Positions 34,825 through 43,714 of a stretch of DNA of 64,000 nucleotides are shown piece after piece. The notes beneath the pieces are model-generated. The model had not been told where the DNA came from. It saw only the letters and a program-made list of their open reading frames with translations, and did not search any database. Position numbers and translations under genes: made by a program. The DNA lies in the NCBI GenBank assembly GCA_049889095.1, contig JBLJFK010000001.1; one strand, 5' to 3'. This DNA comes from Ewingella sp049889095 (GTDB lineage: Bacteria; Pseudomonadota; Gammaproteobacteria; Enterobacterales; Enterobacteriaceae). The first letter of the stretch is position 1. Every line of letters begins with the position of its first letter.

Positions 34825-36279
34825 ATGTATCTCGGTATCGATCTCGGTACATCCGGCGTAAAAGCCATTTTGCTCAGCGAATCCGGGCAGGTAGTCGCCA
34901 CTCACAGCGAATCACTCACCCTTTCTCGCCCTCATCCTTTATGGTCAGAACAGGATCCTGAGCAGTGGTGGAATGCGACCGACAGAACCATTTTGGCGCT
35001 GGCAACAATACAGGATCTCTCTACCGTCAAAGCCCTTGGCCTGACGGGTCAAATGCACAGTGCCACGCTGCTCGGTGCGCACGGAGAGATATTACGCCCG
35101 GCTATCTTATGGAACGACGGACGCAGTTTTAAACAATGTCTGGAACTGGAAAAAACCGTGCCCGAATCCCGCCATATCACAGGAAACGTCATGATGCCGG
35201 GCTTCACAGCGCCTAAACTGGCATGGATAAAACAGCATGAGCCTGAGGTATTTAACCAGATAGATAAAGTATTGCTACCCAAAGATTACCTGCGCTGGCG
35301 CATCAGCGGAAATTTTGCCACTGATATGTCAGATGCAGCGGGGACTATGTGGCTGGATGTCGCTAAACGCGACTGGAGTGACGCCATGCTCAGCGCGTGC
35401 TTCCTGCATCGGAAGCAGATGCCTGAGCTGTTCGAAGGCTGCCAGATGACGGGCAAAGTTTCAGCCGAACTGGCAAAACGCTGGGGCATCGGGTGCATAC
35501 CGGTGATTGCGGGTGGCGGTGACAATGCGGCAGGTGCGGTAGGTGTTGGCTTATACCGTGCAGGTCAGGCCATGCTCTCTCTCGGGACGTCAGGCGTCTA
35601 TTTTGCGGTTAGCGACGGTTTCCTCAGTAATCCACAACAGGCCGTACATAGCTTCTGTCACACCTTACCCGATACCTGGCACTTGATGTCCGTGATGCTC
35701 AGCGCTGCCTCTTGCCTTGACTGGGCTGCAAAACTGACCGGGATGGCCTCGGTAGGTGACTTGCTGAAGCTGGTTGAGCAATCGACGCCCTCAGAAACGC
35801 CGGTATGGTTCCTGCCCTACCTGTCCGGCGAACGAACGCCGCACAATAACCCGCAGGCCAAAGGCACGCTGTTTGGTCTTACGCATGAGCATGGGCCAGC
35901 GGATATCGGCCGTGCAGTACTTGAAGGCGTAGGTTTTGCCCTGGCAGAGGGCATGGACGCGCTGCATGCCACCGGTCTGAAACCGGATTCGATCATCCTG
36001 ATTGGCGGTGGCGCGCGCAGTCCTTACTGGCGGCAAATGCTGGCAGATATCAGCGGTCAAGTTCTCGAATATCGCACCGGTGGGGATGTGGGCCCAGCAC
36101 TGGGCGCGGCCAGACTGGCGCAAATTGCCATGAACCCGCAGAAATCCCTGGCGCAATTACTGCCAGCTTTGCCTTTAGAACAAACCCACCAGCCGGATAA
36201 GGTCAGGCACCTCGCCTACAGCTCCCGTCGCAAGGTATTCAGTGAGCTGTATCAACGTTTATTACCCTTAATGAGTTGA
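34825..36279 (+). CDS. xylB: Xylulokinase XylB
   Basis: The cytosolic FGGY kinase phosphorylates D-xylulose to xylulose 5-phosphate for the pentose phosphate pathway. From the ATG at 34825 (AGAGGTG upstream) it is 484 residues, as in E. coli. The N-terminal phosphate-binding LGIDLGTSGVKAILL, the GQMHSATLL substrate loop, the catalytic aspartate in AGGGDNAAGAVG and the GGGARSPYWRQMLADI adenosine motif are visible. Terminator at 36325. Confidence 0.97.
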   Translation: MYLGIDLGTSGVKAILLSESGQVVATHSESLTLSRPHPLWSEQDPEQWWNATDRTILALATIQDLSTVKALGLTGQMHSATLLGAHGEILRPAILWNDGRSFKQCLELEKTVPESRHITGNVMMPGFTAPKLAWIKQHEPEVFNQIDKVLLPKDYLRWRISGNFATDMSDAAGTMWLDVAKRDWSDAMLSACFLHRKQMPELFEGCQMTGKVSAELAKRWGIGCIPVIAGGGDNAAGAVGVGLYRAGQAMLSLGTSGVYFAVSDGFLSNPQQAVHSFCHTLPDTWHLMSVMLSAASCLDWAAKLTGMASVGDLLKLVEQSTPSETPVWFLPYLSGERTPHNNPQAKGTLFGLTHEHGPADIGRAVLEGVGFALAEGMDALHATGLKPDSIILIGGGARSPYWRQMLADISGQVLEYRTGGDVGPALGAARLAQIAMNPQKSLAQLLPALPLEQTHQPDKVRHLAYSSRRKVFSELYQRLLPLMS

Positions 36280-36324
36280 ATTTCGCTTACAGACAGCACT
36301 GTACATGGAGCAAGTGCACTTAAG

Positions 36325-36354
36325 CCAAAAGGCGCTCGAAAAAGCGCCTTTTGG
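36325..36354 (+). terminator. Strong terminator after xylB
   Basis: A perfect 12-bp stem (CCAAAAGGCGCT / AGCGCCTTTTGG) with loop CGAAAA. Because the stem begins with AAAA and ends with TTTT it can work in both directions. Confidence 0.85.
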
Positions 36355-36381
36355 TGTTCATCCTACTTATTCCCCTACAAC

Positions 36382-36477
36382 CTACTCGTTCTTCTGAAGC
36401 AGGAATCGATATATCAATCCACCCACAACGCCACCGATTAACGGGACAAGCCAAAATACCCACAGTTGCTCTAGTGC
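36382..36477 (-). pseudogene. aqpZ: aqpZ remnant (last 31 codons of aquaporin Z)
   Basis: Read leftward, bases 36477 to 36382 encode ALEQLWVFWLVPLIGGVVGG followed by LIYRFLLQKNE and a stop. This is the C-terminal end of aquaporin Z, whose E. coli protein ends ALEQLWFFWVVPIVGGIIGG, LIYRTLLEKRD. A stop codon immediately precedes it and no more of the gene is found upstream, so this is a decayed stump left by deletion. An ORF in another frame (36320-36673) overlaps it but has no recognisable product. The 439-base gap around it (36280-36718) holds otherwise only the xylB terminator and the yohJ promoter region. Confidence 0.8.
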
Positions 36478-36718
36478 TCATGACCCCTGGAGTTATCTTT
36501 AAAGTGGGGAATTCAATAGTAATGTAACTTTGTGAAGATTTTTCATGGCCAGAACATGATCCACTCGCACCCGATAATCTCTGCATAATTTTCTGCATAT
36601 CAAGTGCCTCCTCGCTCAAAAATGGCATACACTCATTCATTAATTTCATACTCAGTTTTGTGGTATAGATCACGCTTTAATTGTATGATGAATACGTCAC
36701 CCCACTGGAAAGAAGGCT

Positions 36719-37117
36719 ATGCGCAACATCATAACGCTGTTATTGCAGTATATCAGGGCATTTGTATTGATTTACCTCTGCCTGTACGCAGGTATTGGTG
36801 TTTCATCATTGCTGCCGCTCACCATCCCTGGCAGTATCATTGGTATGCTGATCCTGTTTACCCTGCTCTGCACCCAGATCTTACCTTATCGCTGGGTGAA
36901 ACCCGGCTGTAATGTGCTGATTCGCTATATGGCATTACTGTTCGTGCCCATTGGTGTCGGCGTAATGAGTTATTACGATGTGTTGCGTACTCAGTTTGGC
37001 CCGCTGGTCGTCTCCTGCTTTATCAGCACGCTAATCGTGTTGTTGGTCACCGGTTACTGCTCCCACTATGTTCACCGGGAGCGTCCGGTCACCGGCGAGG
37101 CGGAGGAGAAACCATGA
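36719..37117 (+). CDS. yohJ: CidA/LrgA family membrane protein YohJ
   Basis: The 132-residue protein has four membrane segments with the YohJ sequence LLPLTIPGSIIGMLILFTLL and RYMALLFVPIGVGVM. Members of this holin-like family act with LrgB/YohK partners; the biochemical role in enterobacteria (possibly carboxylate export or envelope stress) is not settled. ATGA coupling to yohK. The short gap between GAAAGAAGG and the ATG is noteworthy but the start agrees with E. coli. Confidence 0.92.
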   Translation: MRNIITLLLQYIRAFVLIYLCLYAGIGVSSLLPLTIPGSIIGMLILFTLLCTQILPYRWVKPGCNVLIRYMALLFVPIGVGVMSYYDVLRTQFGPLVVSCFISTLIVLLVTGYCSHYVHRERPVTGEAEEKP

Positions 37118-37806
37118 TCGACATTCTGTGGTCCCTGCCCTTAACGTTGCTGGTGTTTTTCGGCACTCGCAAATTGGCGGTGAAGCTCAAACTGCCGTTG
37201 CTCAATCCGCTGTTGATGTCGATGGTGATCATCATCCCTTTGCTGCTGATCACCCATATCCCTTATGCCCGTTATTTCGCCGGCAGCAAAATACTCAACG
37301 ACCTGCTGCAACCCGCCGTGGTCGCGCTGGCTTTCCCGCTGTATGAGCAGTTGCATCAGATCCGCGCGCGCTGGAAGTCGATCATCAGTGTTTGTTTTAT
37401 CGGTAGCGTGGTGGCGATGGTCACCGGCACCGCCATTGCTTTATGGATGGGTGCCACACCTGAAATAGCGGCGTCCGTATTGCCAAAATCTGTTACCACG
37501 CCGATAGCTATGGCTACGGCACAATCCATCAACGGAATACCGGCCATCAGTGCGGTGTGCGTTATTTTCGTCGGCATTTTAGGTGCGGTGTTTGGTCACA
37601 TTATTTTGAATATTCTGCAGATCACGACCAAAGCCTCACGCGGTCTGGCGATGGGTACGGCCTCACATGCACTGGGCACCGCTCGCTGCGCTGAGGTGGA
37701 TTTTCAGGAAGGTGCGTTCAGTTCGCTGGCGCTGGTGATCTGCGGGATCATCACTTCGCTGCTGGCCCCGTTCCTGTTTCCGGTGTTATTAGCAGTATTT
37801 GGGTAA
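37114..37806 (+). CDS. yohK: CidB/LrgB family membrane protein YohK
   Basis: The 230-residue inner-membrane protein has about seven helices and the LrgB-family signatures LPKSVTTPIAM and GLAMGTASHALGTARCAE. It forms a two-gene unit with yohJ (four-base overlap). The pair faces flgL across a 185-base gap. Confidence 0.92.
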   Translation: MIDILWSLPLTLLVFFGTRKLAVKLKLPLLNPLLMSMVIIIPLLLITHIPYARYFAGSKILNDLLQPAVVALAFPLYEQLHQIRARWKSIISVCFIGSVVAMVTGTAIALWMGATPEIAASVLPKSVTTPIAMATAQSINGIPAISAVCVIFVGILGAVFGHIILNILQITTKASRGLAMGTASHALGTARCAEVDFQEGAFSSLALVICGIITSLLAPFLFPVLLAVFG

Positions 37807-37939
37807 ATTCGTAGAGGATTGAAACGCTTGAGGGGCTGACAGATCAACGCTAAAAGGTGTATGCCACCCTGCTCTTTGCAACACAGAGTGACATACAAAG
37901 CTGAGCGCACCCGGTTTAAGCATGCTCAGAAAAGCGTGT

Positions 37940-37968
37940 CAGAACGGAGACTTTGCCCCTCCGTTCTG
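37940..37968 (-). terminator. Terminator-like hairpin after flgL
   Basis: CAGAACGGAG and CTCCGTTCTG form a perfect 10-bp stem 23 bases beyond the flgL stop. Only a weak T tract follows on the minus strand. Confidence 0.55.
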
Positions 37969-37991
37969 GAAAGCAGATCAGTATGAAAGGA

Positions 37992-38954
37992 TCAGGAGTT
38001 CATTTTAAAGAGTGACATGCCCTGCATGTTACTGAAGGTTTTGTACGACGCCTGCAGTGCAACCTGCTGTAGAGAATATTGTGAAATGACCGCTGTCCAG
38101 TCGGCATTGACCAGCGAGCTGAGTTTGTCACTGTTAGTCAATTTGCGGTCATCTCCCAGCGAGTCCAGCTTATCGAGTTCACTCAGTTGAGTACCCAACT
38201 CGGAACGTACAGACAGCACATTGTTGAGCGAGTTACGCAGGCCACGGTTGGTCTTATCAATCGCGTCGGTGTAATCAGTATCGTTAGGGAAATCTTCTTT
38301 CGACGTTTTCAGCGCCTTCAGCGCGGTATCAATGGTCTTAAACAGATCAGACTCACTCGCCGAACCGTCAGGCTCTTTTACCGCATCCCCGGTCAACGCA
38401 TTAAATACCTGCGAACCTGTATGGTTGATGATCATGGTGCGGCTGGCATCAACCTGCTGGGAAATAGATTGCGTGCCGCCGTTATAGGTCACAGCGCCGG
38501 TAGTGGCATCGGTGGTAAATGGCGGTTTATCGCTGTTATAACCGGCAAAAATATAGCGCCCATTACCGTCGGTGCTGTTGGCCAGGTTCAATATCTGATC
38601 CTTAATGCCCTGCAGCTTGGTCGCCAATGAACTACGGTCATCGTTGCTCAATGTACCGTCGCCGGCCTGAACAATCAGCGTCTGTGCGTCCTGAATACTC
38701 GATGTCACATTCTGTAGTAATGACTCTTCCTGACTCATGCTTTGCGTGGCAAAAGTACGGGCAACCCCATACTGATCGTTCTCAGCCTGTGCCTGCTGAA
38801 CCATCACCGCCTGCGATGCAGCCAGAGGGTCATCAGAAGGTTTATTAACCTTCAGACCGGTCGCGAGCTGTACGCTCGTATCTTGCCAGCGTGACTGTGC
38901 ATTGAGGACGCTGTCCATATTTTGCTGGTAAATCAAATTTGTACTAAGGCGCAT
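37992..38954 (-). CDS. flgL: Flagellar hook-filament junction protein FlgL (HAP3)
   Basis: The 320-residue protein joins hook and filament. The flagellin-like N-terminus (MRLSTNLIYQQNMDSVLNAQ) and C-terminus (LQQVALQASYKTFSNMQGMS) form the paired terminal coiled coils, with a variable middle. It is cotranscribed with flgK, 33 bases upstream, from the class III promoter before flgK. Confidence 0.95.
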   Translation of the reverse strand: MRLSTNLIYQQNMDSVLNAQSRWQDTSVQLATGLKVNKPSDDPLAASQAVMVQQAQAENDQYGVARTFATQSMSQEESLLQNVTSSIQDAQTLIVQAGDGTLSNDDRSSLATKLQGIKDQILNLANSTDGNGRYIFAGYNSDKPPFTTDATTGAVTYNGGTQSISQQVDASRTMIINHTGSQVFNALTGDAVKEPDGSASESDLFKTIDTALKALKTSKEDFPNDTDYTDAIDKTNRGLRNSLNNVLSVRSELGTQLSELDKLDSLGDDRKLTNSDKLSSLVNADWTAVISQYSLQQVALQASYKTFSNMQGMSLFKMNS

Positions 38955-38987
38955 AGCATCAATTCCTTATCGCATCAAAGTGTTTAA

Positions 38988-40655
38988 TTAACGGATGTTG
39001 ATGATCGCGTCGAAAATGGTAGACGCCGTCTGGATCACCTGCGCATTAGCCAGATAATATTGCTGAAAGCGCTGCAAATCGCCGTACTCTTCATCAGTAT
39101 TCACACCGGAAATTGACTGCTGTTGCGCACTCAGTTGCGTCACGATGTTGGTCTGCGCGGTATTATTGATTTTCAGAGTCGATACCTGATTACCAACGTT
39201 ACTCACCATGCTGGCGTAAGCCCCTGACAGCGTAGATTTACCTTCTACCAGCTTGGCCGTTTGTAAGTTGAGCAATTTCTGGGCGTTGCGGTTGTCACTG
39301 GCGCCCACGGCACCGGTGACCGGATCCACTTCGCTGGCGGCAGCAATTTTTGAAGAGTCGGTGATTACCAGATTAAGGCTACCGGCCACACCGCTGACGG
39401 TTTTTACCGTGAAGCTGTCTTTGGCGTTCGGTGTACCGGTAACAGAAACTTCCAGTCCGTCGAAATTCAGGGTTGGGGTGCCTGAAGTGTCAGTGCCCGC
39501 CGTTGGGGTAATTTTTGCGCCATCTGACGTACGGGTCGCGGTCCAGGCTGTGCCGTCATAAGACATTACGTAATCACTGGCTTTAACCGCAGAAACATTG
39601 CTGAAGGTTGCGCTAACTACTGCATTACCCGTGTTTTTGATGTTGGAGACGGTGGATGGCTGGTTGAAGCTGAAGAAGTCTCCGCCCTTATCGCCGTTCA
39701 TGTCGAAGCCGCCTTGGTTGACAGTGTTGAAACTGTCGCCCAACGACAGCGCTAACTGACCCAACTGGTTAATGGCCGGATCGAGATTGTCTTTACGGAA
39801 GTTCAGTACCCCGCCCAGTGCCCCTGTCGTGATACGGCTTTCAGCGATTTCAGATACTGTGCCGTCCGGCTGTGTAACACCCACCGTCAGTTTGCTGGTA
39901 TCTGCACTGGACGGGGTTGCCACGATAGTGCGGGTGTTTGACCCCTGCACTAACGGCACGCCGTTGGCGAAAGAGACGTTATACGCATCACCATCTTGCT
40001 GGGTTACCGTCACGCCCGCGATATCGTTTAGCTGGCTGACCATCTGATCGCGCTGGTCGAGCAGCGCGTTGGGTTCCTGGCCTGTCGTACCACGGGTGGT
40101 GGTAATTTGGGTGTTGAGCTTAGCAATCTGCGCCGCGAAATTATTGATCTGATTGACGTTGTCGGTGATCTGCTGATTGACCCCGCTACTCATATCTGCC
40201 AGATATTTCGCTGAACTGTTGAACTGCGAGGTCATCCCCTGAGCCTGTCCGAGTACCGCCTGCCGCGCGGCGCTGTCGCCTGAGTTACTGGTCAGCGTTT
40301 GCAGGCCGGTGAAAAACTTCTGCATGGCGGTCGAAAGACTGGTAGTGGTGTTTGACAACAAATCATCAATCTGTCCGGCCTGTGCATACTGGGTAGAGAG
40401 CGCGCTATTAACGTTGCTGGCACCCATTAACTGATTCACAACAAACGCATTATATTCACGGTTAATGCTGCTGACGCTAACGCCGTTACCGATGTAGCCT
40501 GCTGCAGTATTCGTCCCATTGCTCTGGCCAATAATTGCCGTCTGGCGGTTATAACCGGCCACGCTGACGTTGGCGATGTTATTACTGACCGTACTGAGCG
40601 CAGCCTGCGCCGCATTCAGCCCGCTCATTGCGGTATTGATCAAGCTGTTGGACAT
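38988..40655 (-). CDS. flgK: Flagellar hook-associated protein FlgK (HAP1)
   Basis: The 555-residue hook cap-proximal junction protein has the rod/hook-type N-terminus SLINTAMSGLNAAQAALSTV and C-terminus YLANAQVIQTASTIFDAIIN that pack into the axial coiled coil. It is exported by the type III apparatus with FlgN as chaperone, encoded at 49596. A sigma-28 promoter lies 127 bases upstream. Confidence 0.95.
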   Translation of the reverse strand: MSNSLINTAMSGLNAAQAALSTVSNNIANVSVAGYNRQTAIIGQSNGTNTAAGYIGNGVSVSSINREYNAFVVNQLMGASNVNSALSTQYAQAGQIDDLLSNTTTSLSTAMQKFFTGLQTLTSNSGDSAARQAVLGQAQGMTSQFNSSAKYLADMSSGVNQQITDNVNQINNFAAQIAKLNTQITTTRGTTGQEPNALLDQRDQMVSQLNDIAGVTVTQQDGDAYNVSFANGVPLVQGSNTRTIVATPSSADTSKLTVGVTQPDGTVSEIAESRITTGALGGVLNFRKDNLDPAINQLGQLALSLGDSFNTVNQGGFDMNGDKGGDFFSFNQPSTVSNIKNTGNAVVSATFSNVSAVKASDYVMSYDGTAWTATRTSDGAKITPTAGTDTSGTPTLNFDGLEVSVTGTPNAKDSFTVKTVSGVAGSLNLVITDSSKIAAASEVDPVTGAVGASDNRNAQKLLNLQTAKLVEGKSTLSGAYASMVSNVGNQVSTLKINNTAQTNIVTQLSAQQQSISGVNTDEEYGDLQRFQQYYLANAQVIQTASTIFDAIINIR

Positions 40656-40781
40656 AAGTGTTTTATCCCAAAGTGACGCCGGCTGACGTTTTTATAAATT
40701 TAAGGGTTGTGAAAATCGGGAGCACTCCCTATTCCCCTGCTGCTGGTCTCTAAACTGATGTTTAGCTCTAAACTAGAAGTG

Positions 40782-40808
40782 TTATCGGCCTTAGCTGATG
40801 AAACTTGA
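40782..40808 (-). promoter_or_regulatory. Sigma-28 (FliA) promoter of flgKL
   Basis: On the minus strand TCAA-N15-GCCGATAA matches the FliA consensus TAAA-N15-GCCGATAA, with an exact 10 element. It lies between the flgJ stop and flgK, giving the class III transcript for flgK and flgL. Confidence 0.88.
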
Positions 40809-40818
40809 GAGTTAATCG

Positions 40819-41769
40819 TCAGAAAATCTTACTCAAATCGGTGCTGTAAGCTTTTACCGCCTGCTGGCCTGCACCTTTGATTTTTTGAATAACACTGACC
40901 AGCTTGTCGGCATAGTTCGGATCGGTAGCGTAACCCGCAGCCTGTAAGGCATGAGCTGCCTGCTCCGGCGTTCCTGCGGCCATCACCTGGGCATAGCGCG
41001 GGTTGTTAGACAAGAGTTTCACGTAGTCGCCAATGGCCTCGACATAAGAGCCATAGACGCGGAAACTGGCCTGTACTTTTTTTGCCACGCCGTTGGTGTA
41101 TTCGGTGGTGGTGATATTGGTGGTAGGCCCGTCCCAGCTGCTGCCAGCTTTGATACCAAACAGGTTAAAACTCTGTTTACCATTCGTGGTGGGGATCTCC
41201 CGCTGCCCCCAGCCTGACTCCAGCGCAGCCTGCGCCAAAATCAGTTGATGCGATATCCCGCTCTCTTTACTGGCAACCTGAGCCGGAATACTGAGGCGCG
41301 AGACAAATTGCCCGCTGTCCTGCCCCAATGGCGCGCCGCCAGAGGTGCGGTCAGGCGCATTGGGAATGGCTTTGCGGATCATCTGTTCCATCGCCAGCAC
41401 CGGCAGGGTGTTTAGCACCTCTTTATCGAGCGCCATGGGCACCGTACCGGCCATTTCAGAAGGCTCAGGATTGCCGCCGGTCATCTGTTTCACCATCATT
41501 TCAGCCATGCCAAGCCCTTTGGCCGACAGGTTCTGGGCAATTTGCTGATCGTACATCGATGTATAAAGCCGGGTTTGATCGCTGCTGAGCAGGCCATCCT
41601 GCGGTAAGGCAGAACGCATGCTTTTAAGCATCATCTGTACAAAAACGCCTTCGAACTGCTTCGCGACTTCCGCAATATGCGCCTGCGGATCTTTTTGCGC
41701 CGCCAGCTTGAGTTTATTCAGCGACTGCGTGTCATACGCTGCGCCGGACATCGACATCAGATCGCTCAT
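40819..41769 (-). CDS. flgJ: Flagellar rod cap / peptidoglycan hydrolase FlgJ
   Basis: The 316-residue bifunctional protein has an N-terminal rod-assembly domain (QFEGVFVQMMLKSMRSALPQ) and a C-terminal glucosaminidase domain from about 150 (LILAQAALESGWGQREIP with the catalytic glutamate, and NNPRYAQVM). It opens the murein for the growing rod. Its ATG overlaps the flgI stop by one base (TGATG). Confidence 0.95.
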   Translation of the reverse strand: MSDLMSMSGAAYDTQSLNKLKLAAQKDPQAHIAEVAKQFEGVFVQMMLKSMRSALPQDGLLSSDQTRLYTSMYDQQIAQNLSAKGLGMAEMMVKQMTGGNPEPSEMAGTVPMALDKEVLNTLPVLAMEQMIRKAIPNAPDRTSGGAPLGQDSGQFVSRLSIPAQVASKESGISHQLILAQAALESGWGQREIPTTNGKQSFNLFGIKAGSSWDGPTTNITTTEYTNGVAKKVQASFRVYGSYVEAIGDYVKLLSNNPRYAQVMAAGTPEQAAHALQAAGYATDPNYADKLVSVIQKIKGAGQQAVKAYSTDLSKIF

Positions 41770-42878
41770 CAGATAATTTCCAGGTCGGCACGTAAACAGC
41801 CCGCGGTTTTCATCGCCTGCAGGATTGACATCAGGTCGATAGGCGTTGCACCCAGCGCGTTCAACGTGCGTACCACATTGTTCAGACTGGCGCTAGACTT
41901 AACCTGTTGCAGTGCGCCACCGGACTGACGAACGGAAATGTTGGTGTTTGGCGTAACCACCGTCTGACCGCCACCAAACGGCGTGTTCGGCTGGCTGACG
42001 TCATTCTGACGGTCAACGACCACGGAAAGATTCCCCTGCGCCACGGCACAGGAATCAAGCGTGACGTCACGGTTCATGACCACAGAACCGGTACGCGAAT
42101 TGATGATCACTTTGGCGTCCATCGGGCCGACATTCACTTCAACGTTTTGGATTTGAGCCAGAATTCGCACCTGCGAGCTATTGCCTCGCGGCACCATCAC
42201 CCGAATATTGCGCGCATCCAGCGCGGTAGCGGAACCCAGGCCGCCCTGGCGGTTGATGGCATCACTGACCTGCTGCGCCAGATTAAAGTCTTCGTCATTG
42301 AGTAGCAGATTGATCACCCCTTCGGCACCGAAGGTGTTGGGCAATTCTCGTTCAATGGTCGCGCCCGCAGTGATGCGTCCGCCTGAGAGTTGGTTGACGG
42401 TTACGCTGCTGCCACCGGACGATGCACCTGCACCACCCACCAGTACGTTACCCTGTGCCAGCGCATAAACCTGGTTGTCCACGCCTTTGAGCGGGGTCAT
42501 CAGCAATGTGCCGCCGCGAATACTTTTGGCGTTACCCATCGATGAAACCACTACGTCGATGGTCTGTCCGCTTTTAGAGAACGGAGGCATTTTTGCCGTG
42601 ACCATCACCGCCGCAACGTTTTTCAGCTGCATGTTAGTGCCCGCAGGCACGGTGATCCCCAACTGGGACAACATGTTAGTCAGCGTTTGGGTAGTGAACG
42701 GCGTTTGGGTGGTCTGGTCACCGGAACCGTCCAGCCCCACCACCAGCCCGTAGCCGATCAGGGCGTTATCACGCACTCCCTGAACACTGGCAAGATCACG
42801 GATACGCTCGGCGAAAGCAGGCAGCGCCACTAAAGCTGACAGTGTTAAACACAATAGCGCGGTACAAATTTTTCGCAT
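41769..42878 (-). CDS. flgI: Flagellar P-ring protein FlgI
   Basis: The 369-residue periplasmic protein has a signal peptide ending in LPAFA. It forms the P ring around the rod with chaperone FlgA. Conserved: IRDLASVQGVRDNALIGYGL and VVGLDGSGDQTTQTPFT. It lies nine bases downstream of flgH. Confidence 0.96.
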   Translation of the reverse strand: MRKICTALLCLTLSALVALPAFAERIRDLASVQGVRDNALIGYGLVVGLDGSGDQTTQTPFTTQTLTNMLSQLGITVPAGTNMQLKNVAAVMVTAKMPPFSKSGQTIDVVVSSMGNAKSIRGGTLLMTPLKGVDNQVYALAQGNVLVGGAGASSGGSSVTVNQLSGGRITAGATIERELPNTFGAEGVINLLLNDEDFNLAQQVSDAINRQGGLGSATALDARNIRVMVPRGNSSQVRILAQIQNVEVNVGPMDAKVIINSRTGSVVMNRDVTLDSCAVAQGNLSVVVDRQNDVSQPNTPFGGGQTVVTPNTNISVRQSGGALQQVKSSASLNNVVRTLNALGATPIDLMSILQAMKTAGCLRADLEII

Positions 42879-42887
42879 GATTGCCTC

Positions 42888-43619
42888 TTAGTACGGCGAG
42901 AGATTAAGGAAGAACCGCTGCAACCAGCCCATGTTCTGCGCTTCATTGATGTAGCCGTTACCCACATACTCGATCCGGGCGTCCGCCACCTGTGTTGACA
43001 CCACGGCATTGGCGCCGCTGATGGTGCGCGGATTGACCACGCCGGAGAAGCGGATAAATTCGGTGCCCTGATTGATTTCGATCTGTTTCTCACCCACCAC
43101 GCGCAGGTTGCCGTTCGCCAGCACTTCGCTGACAGTAACGGTCAGCGTGCCGCTGAAGGTGTTGTTGGCCGCCGCGCCGCCTTTACCACCGAAGGTGTTG
43201 TCGCCGGACATGTCCATGTCAGCGCGGGCATTACCGAATAACCCTGCGAGATAGCGCGGAGCCGCAGCTACACCAAACTTACTGGCACCATTGCGGCTGG
43301 CGTTAGCGGACGAGTTTTTGCTGGCGCTGACGTTTTCCTGTAACACAATGGTCAGGGTATCGCCGATATTACGTGGTCGACGATCTTCAAATAGGGGCTG
43401 ATAGCCATAGTTCATCGGTTGAACGGACTGGAAAATCGAGCCGTTCGGAACCGGTGGTGCCGCAGGGGCCGGTTGTGCCGACGTCGTGCCTTCTACCAAC
43501 GGTTTATGCGGTAAATACGCGCAGCCATTGAGCAGCAACGTCACCAAAAGCGGCACGACCAACACAGCAGGCCGCTGAGCGGCTGCGCGGGTTACCGACG
43601 TTAATTTCATGGTCACCAC
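42888..43619 (-). CDS. flgH: Flagellar L-ring lipoprotein FlgH
   Basis: The outer-membrane ring protein has a lipobox LLNGC, so the mature protein starts at that cysteine. The 243-residue frame starts with GTG at 43619 (AAGG eight bases upstream); the ATG at 43610 is an alternative. It is collinear with E. coli FlgH (NYGYQPLFEDRRPRNIGDTL). Confidence 0.95.
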   Translation of the reverse strand: MVTMKLTSVTRAAAQRPAVLVVPLLVTLLLNGCAYLPHKPLVEGTTSAQPAPAAPPVPNGSIFQSVQPMNYGYQPLFEDRRPRNIGDTLTIVLQENVSASKNSSANASRNGASKFGVAAAPRYLAGLFGNARADMDMSGDNTFGGKGGAAANNTFSGTLTVTVSEVLANGNLRVVGEKQIEINQGTEFIRFSGVVNPRTISGANAVVSTQVADARIEYVGNGYINEAQNMGWLQRFFLNLSPY

Positions 43620-43714
43620 AGATATCGCCTTAGTCTTAAAAATATCGACATTTAATACTTAGGGCACAGCACCTTAATGGGTCTGCTGTGCCCTGCTTTT
43701 ACTGTCTTTGGTTA

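Noticed and set aside
36320..36673. 117-residue leftward ORF between xylB and yohJ
   Set aside because: It crosses the xylB terminator and the aqpZ stump in a different frame, and its product resembles nothing I know; most likely chance coding in decayed DNA.
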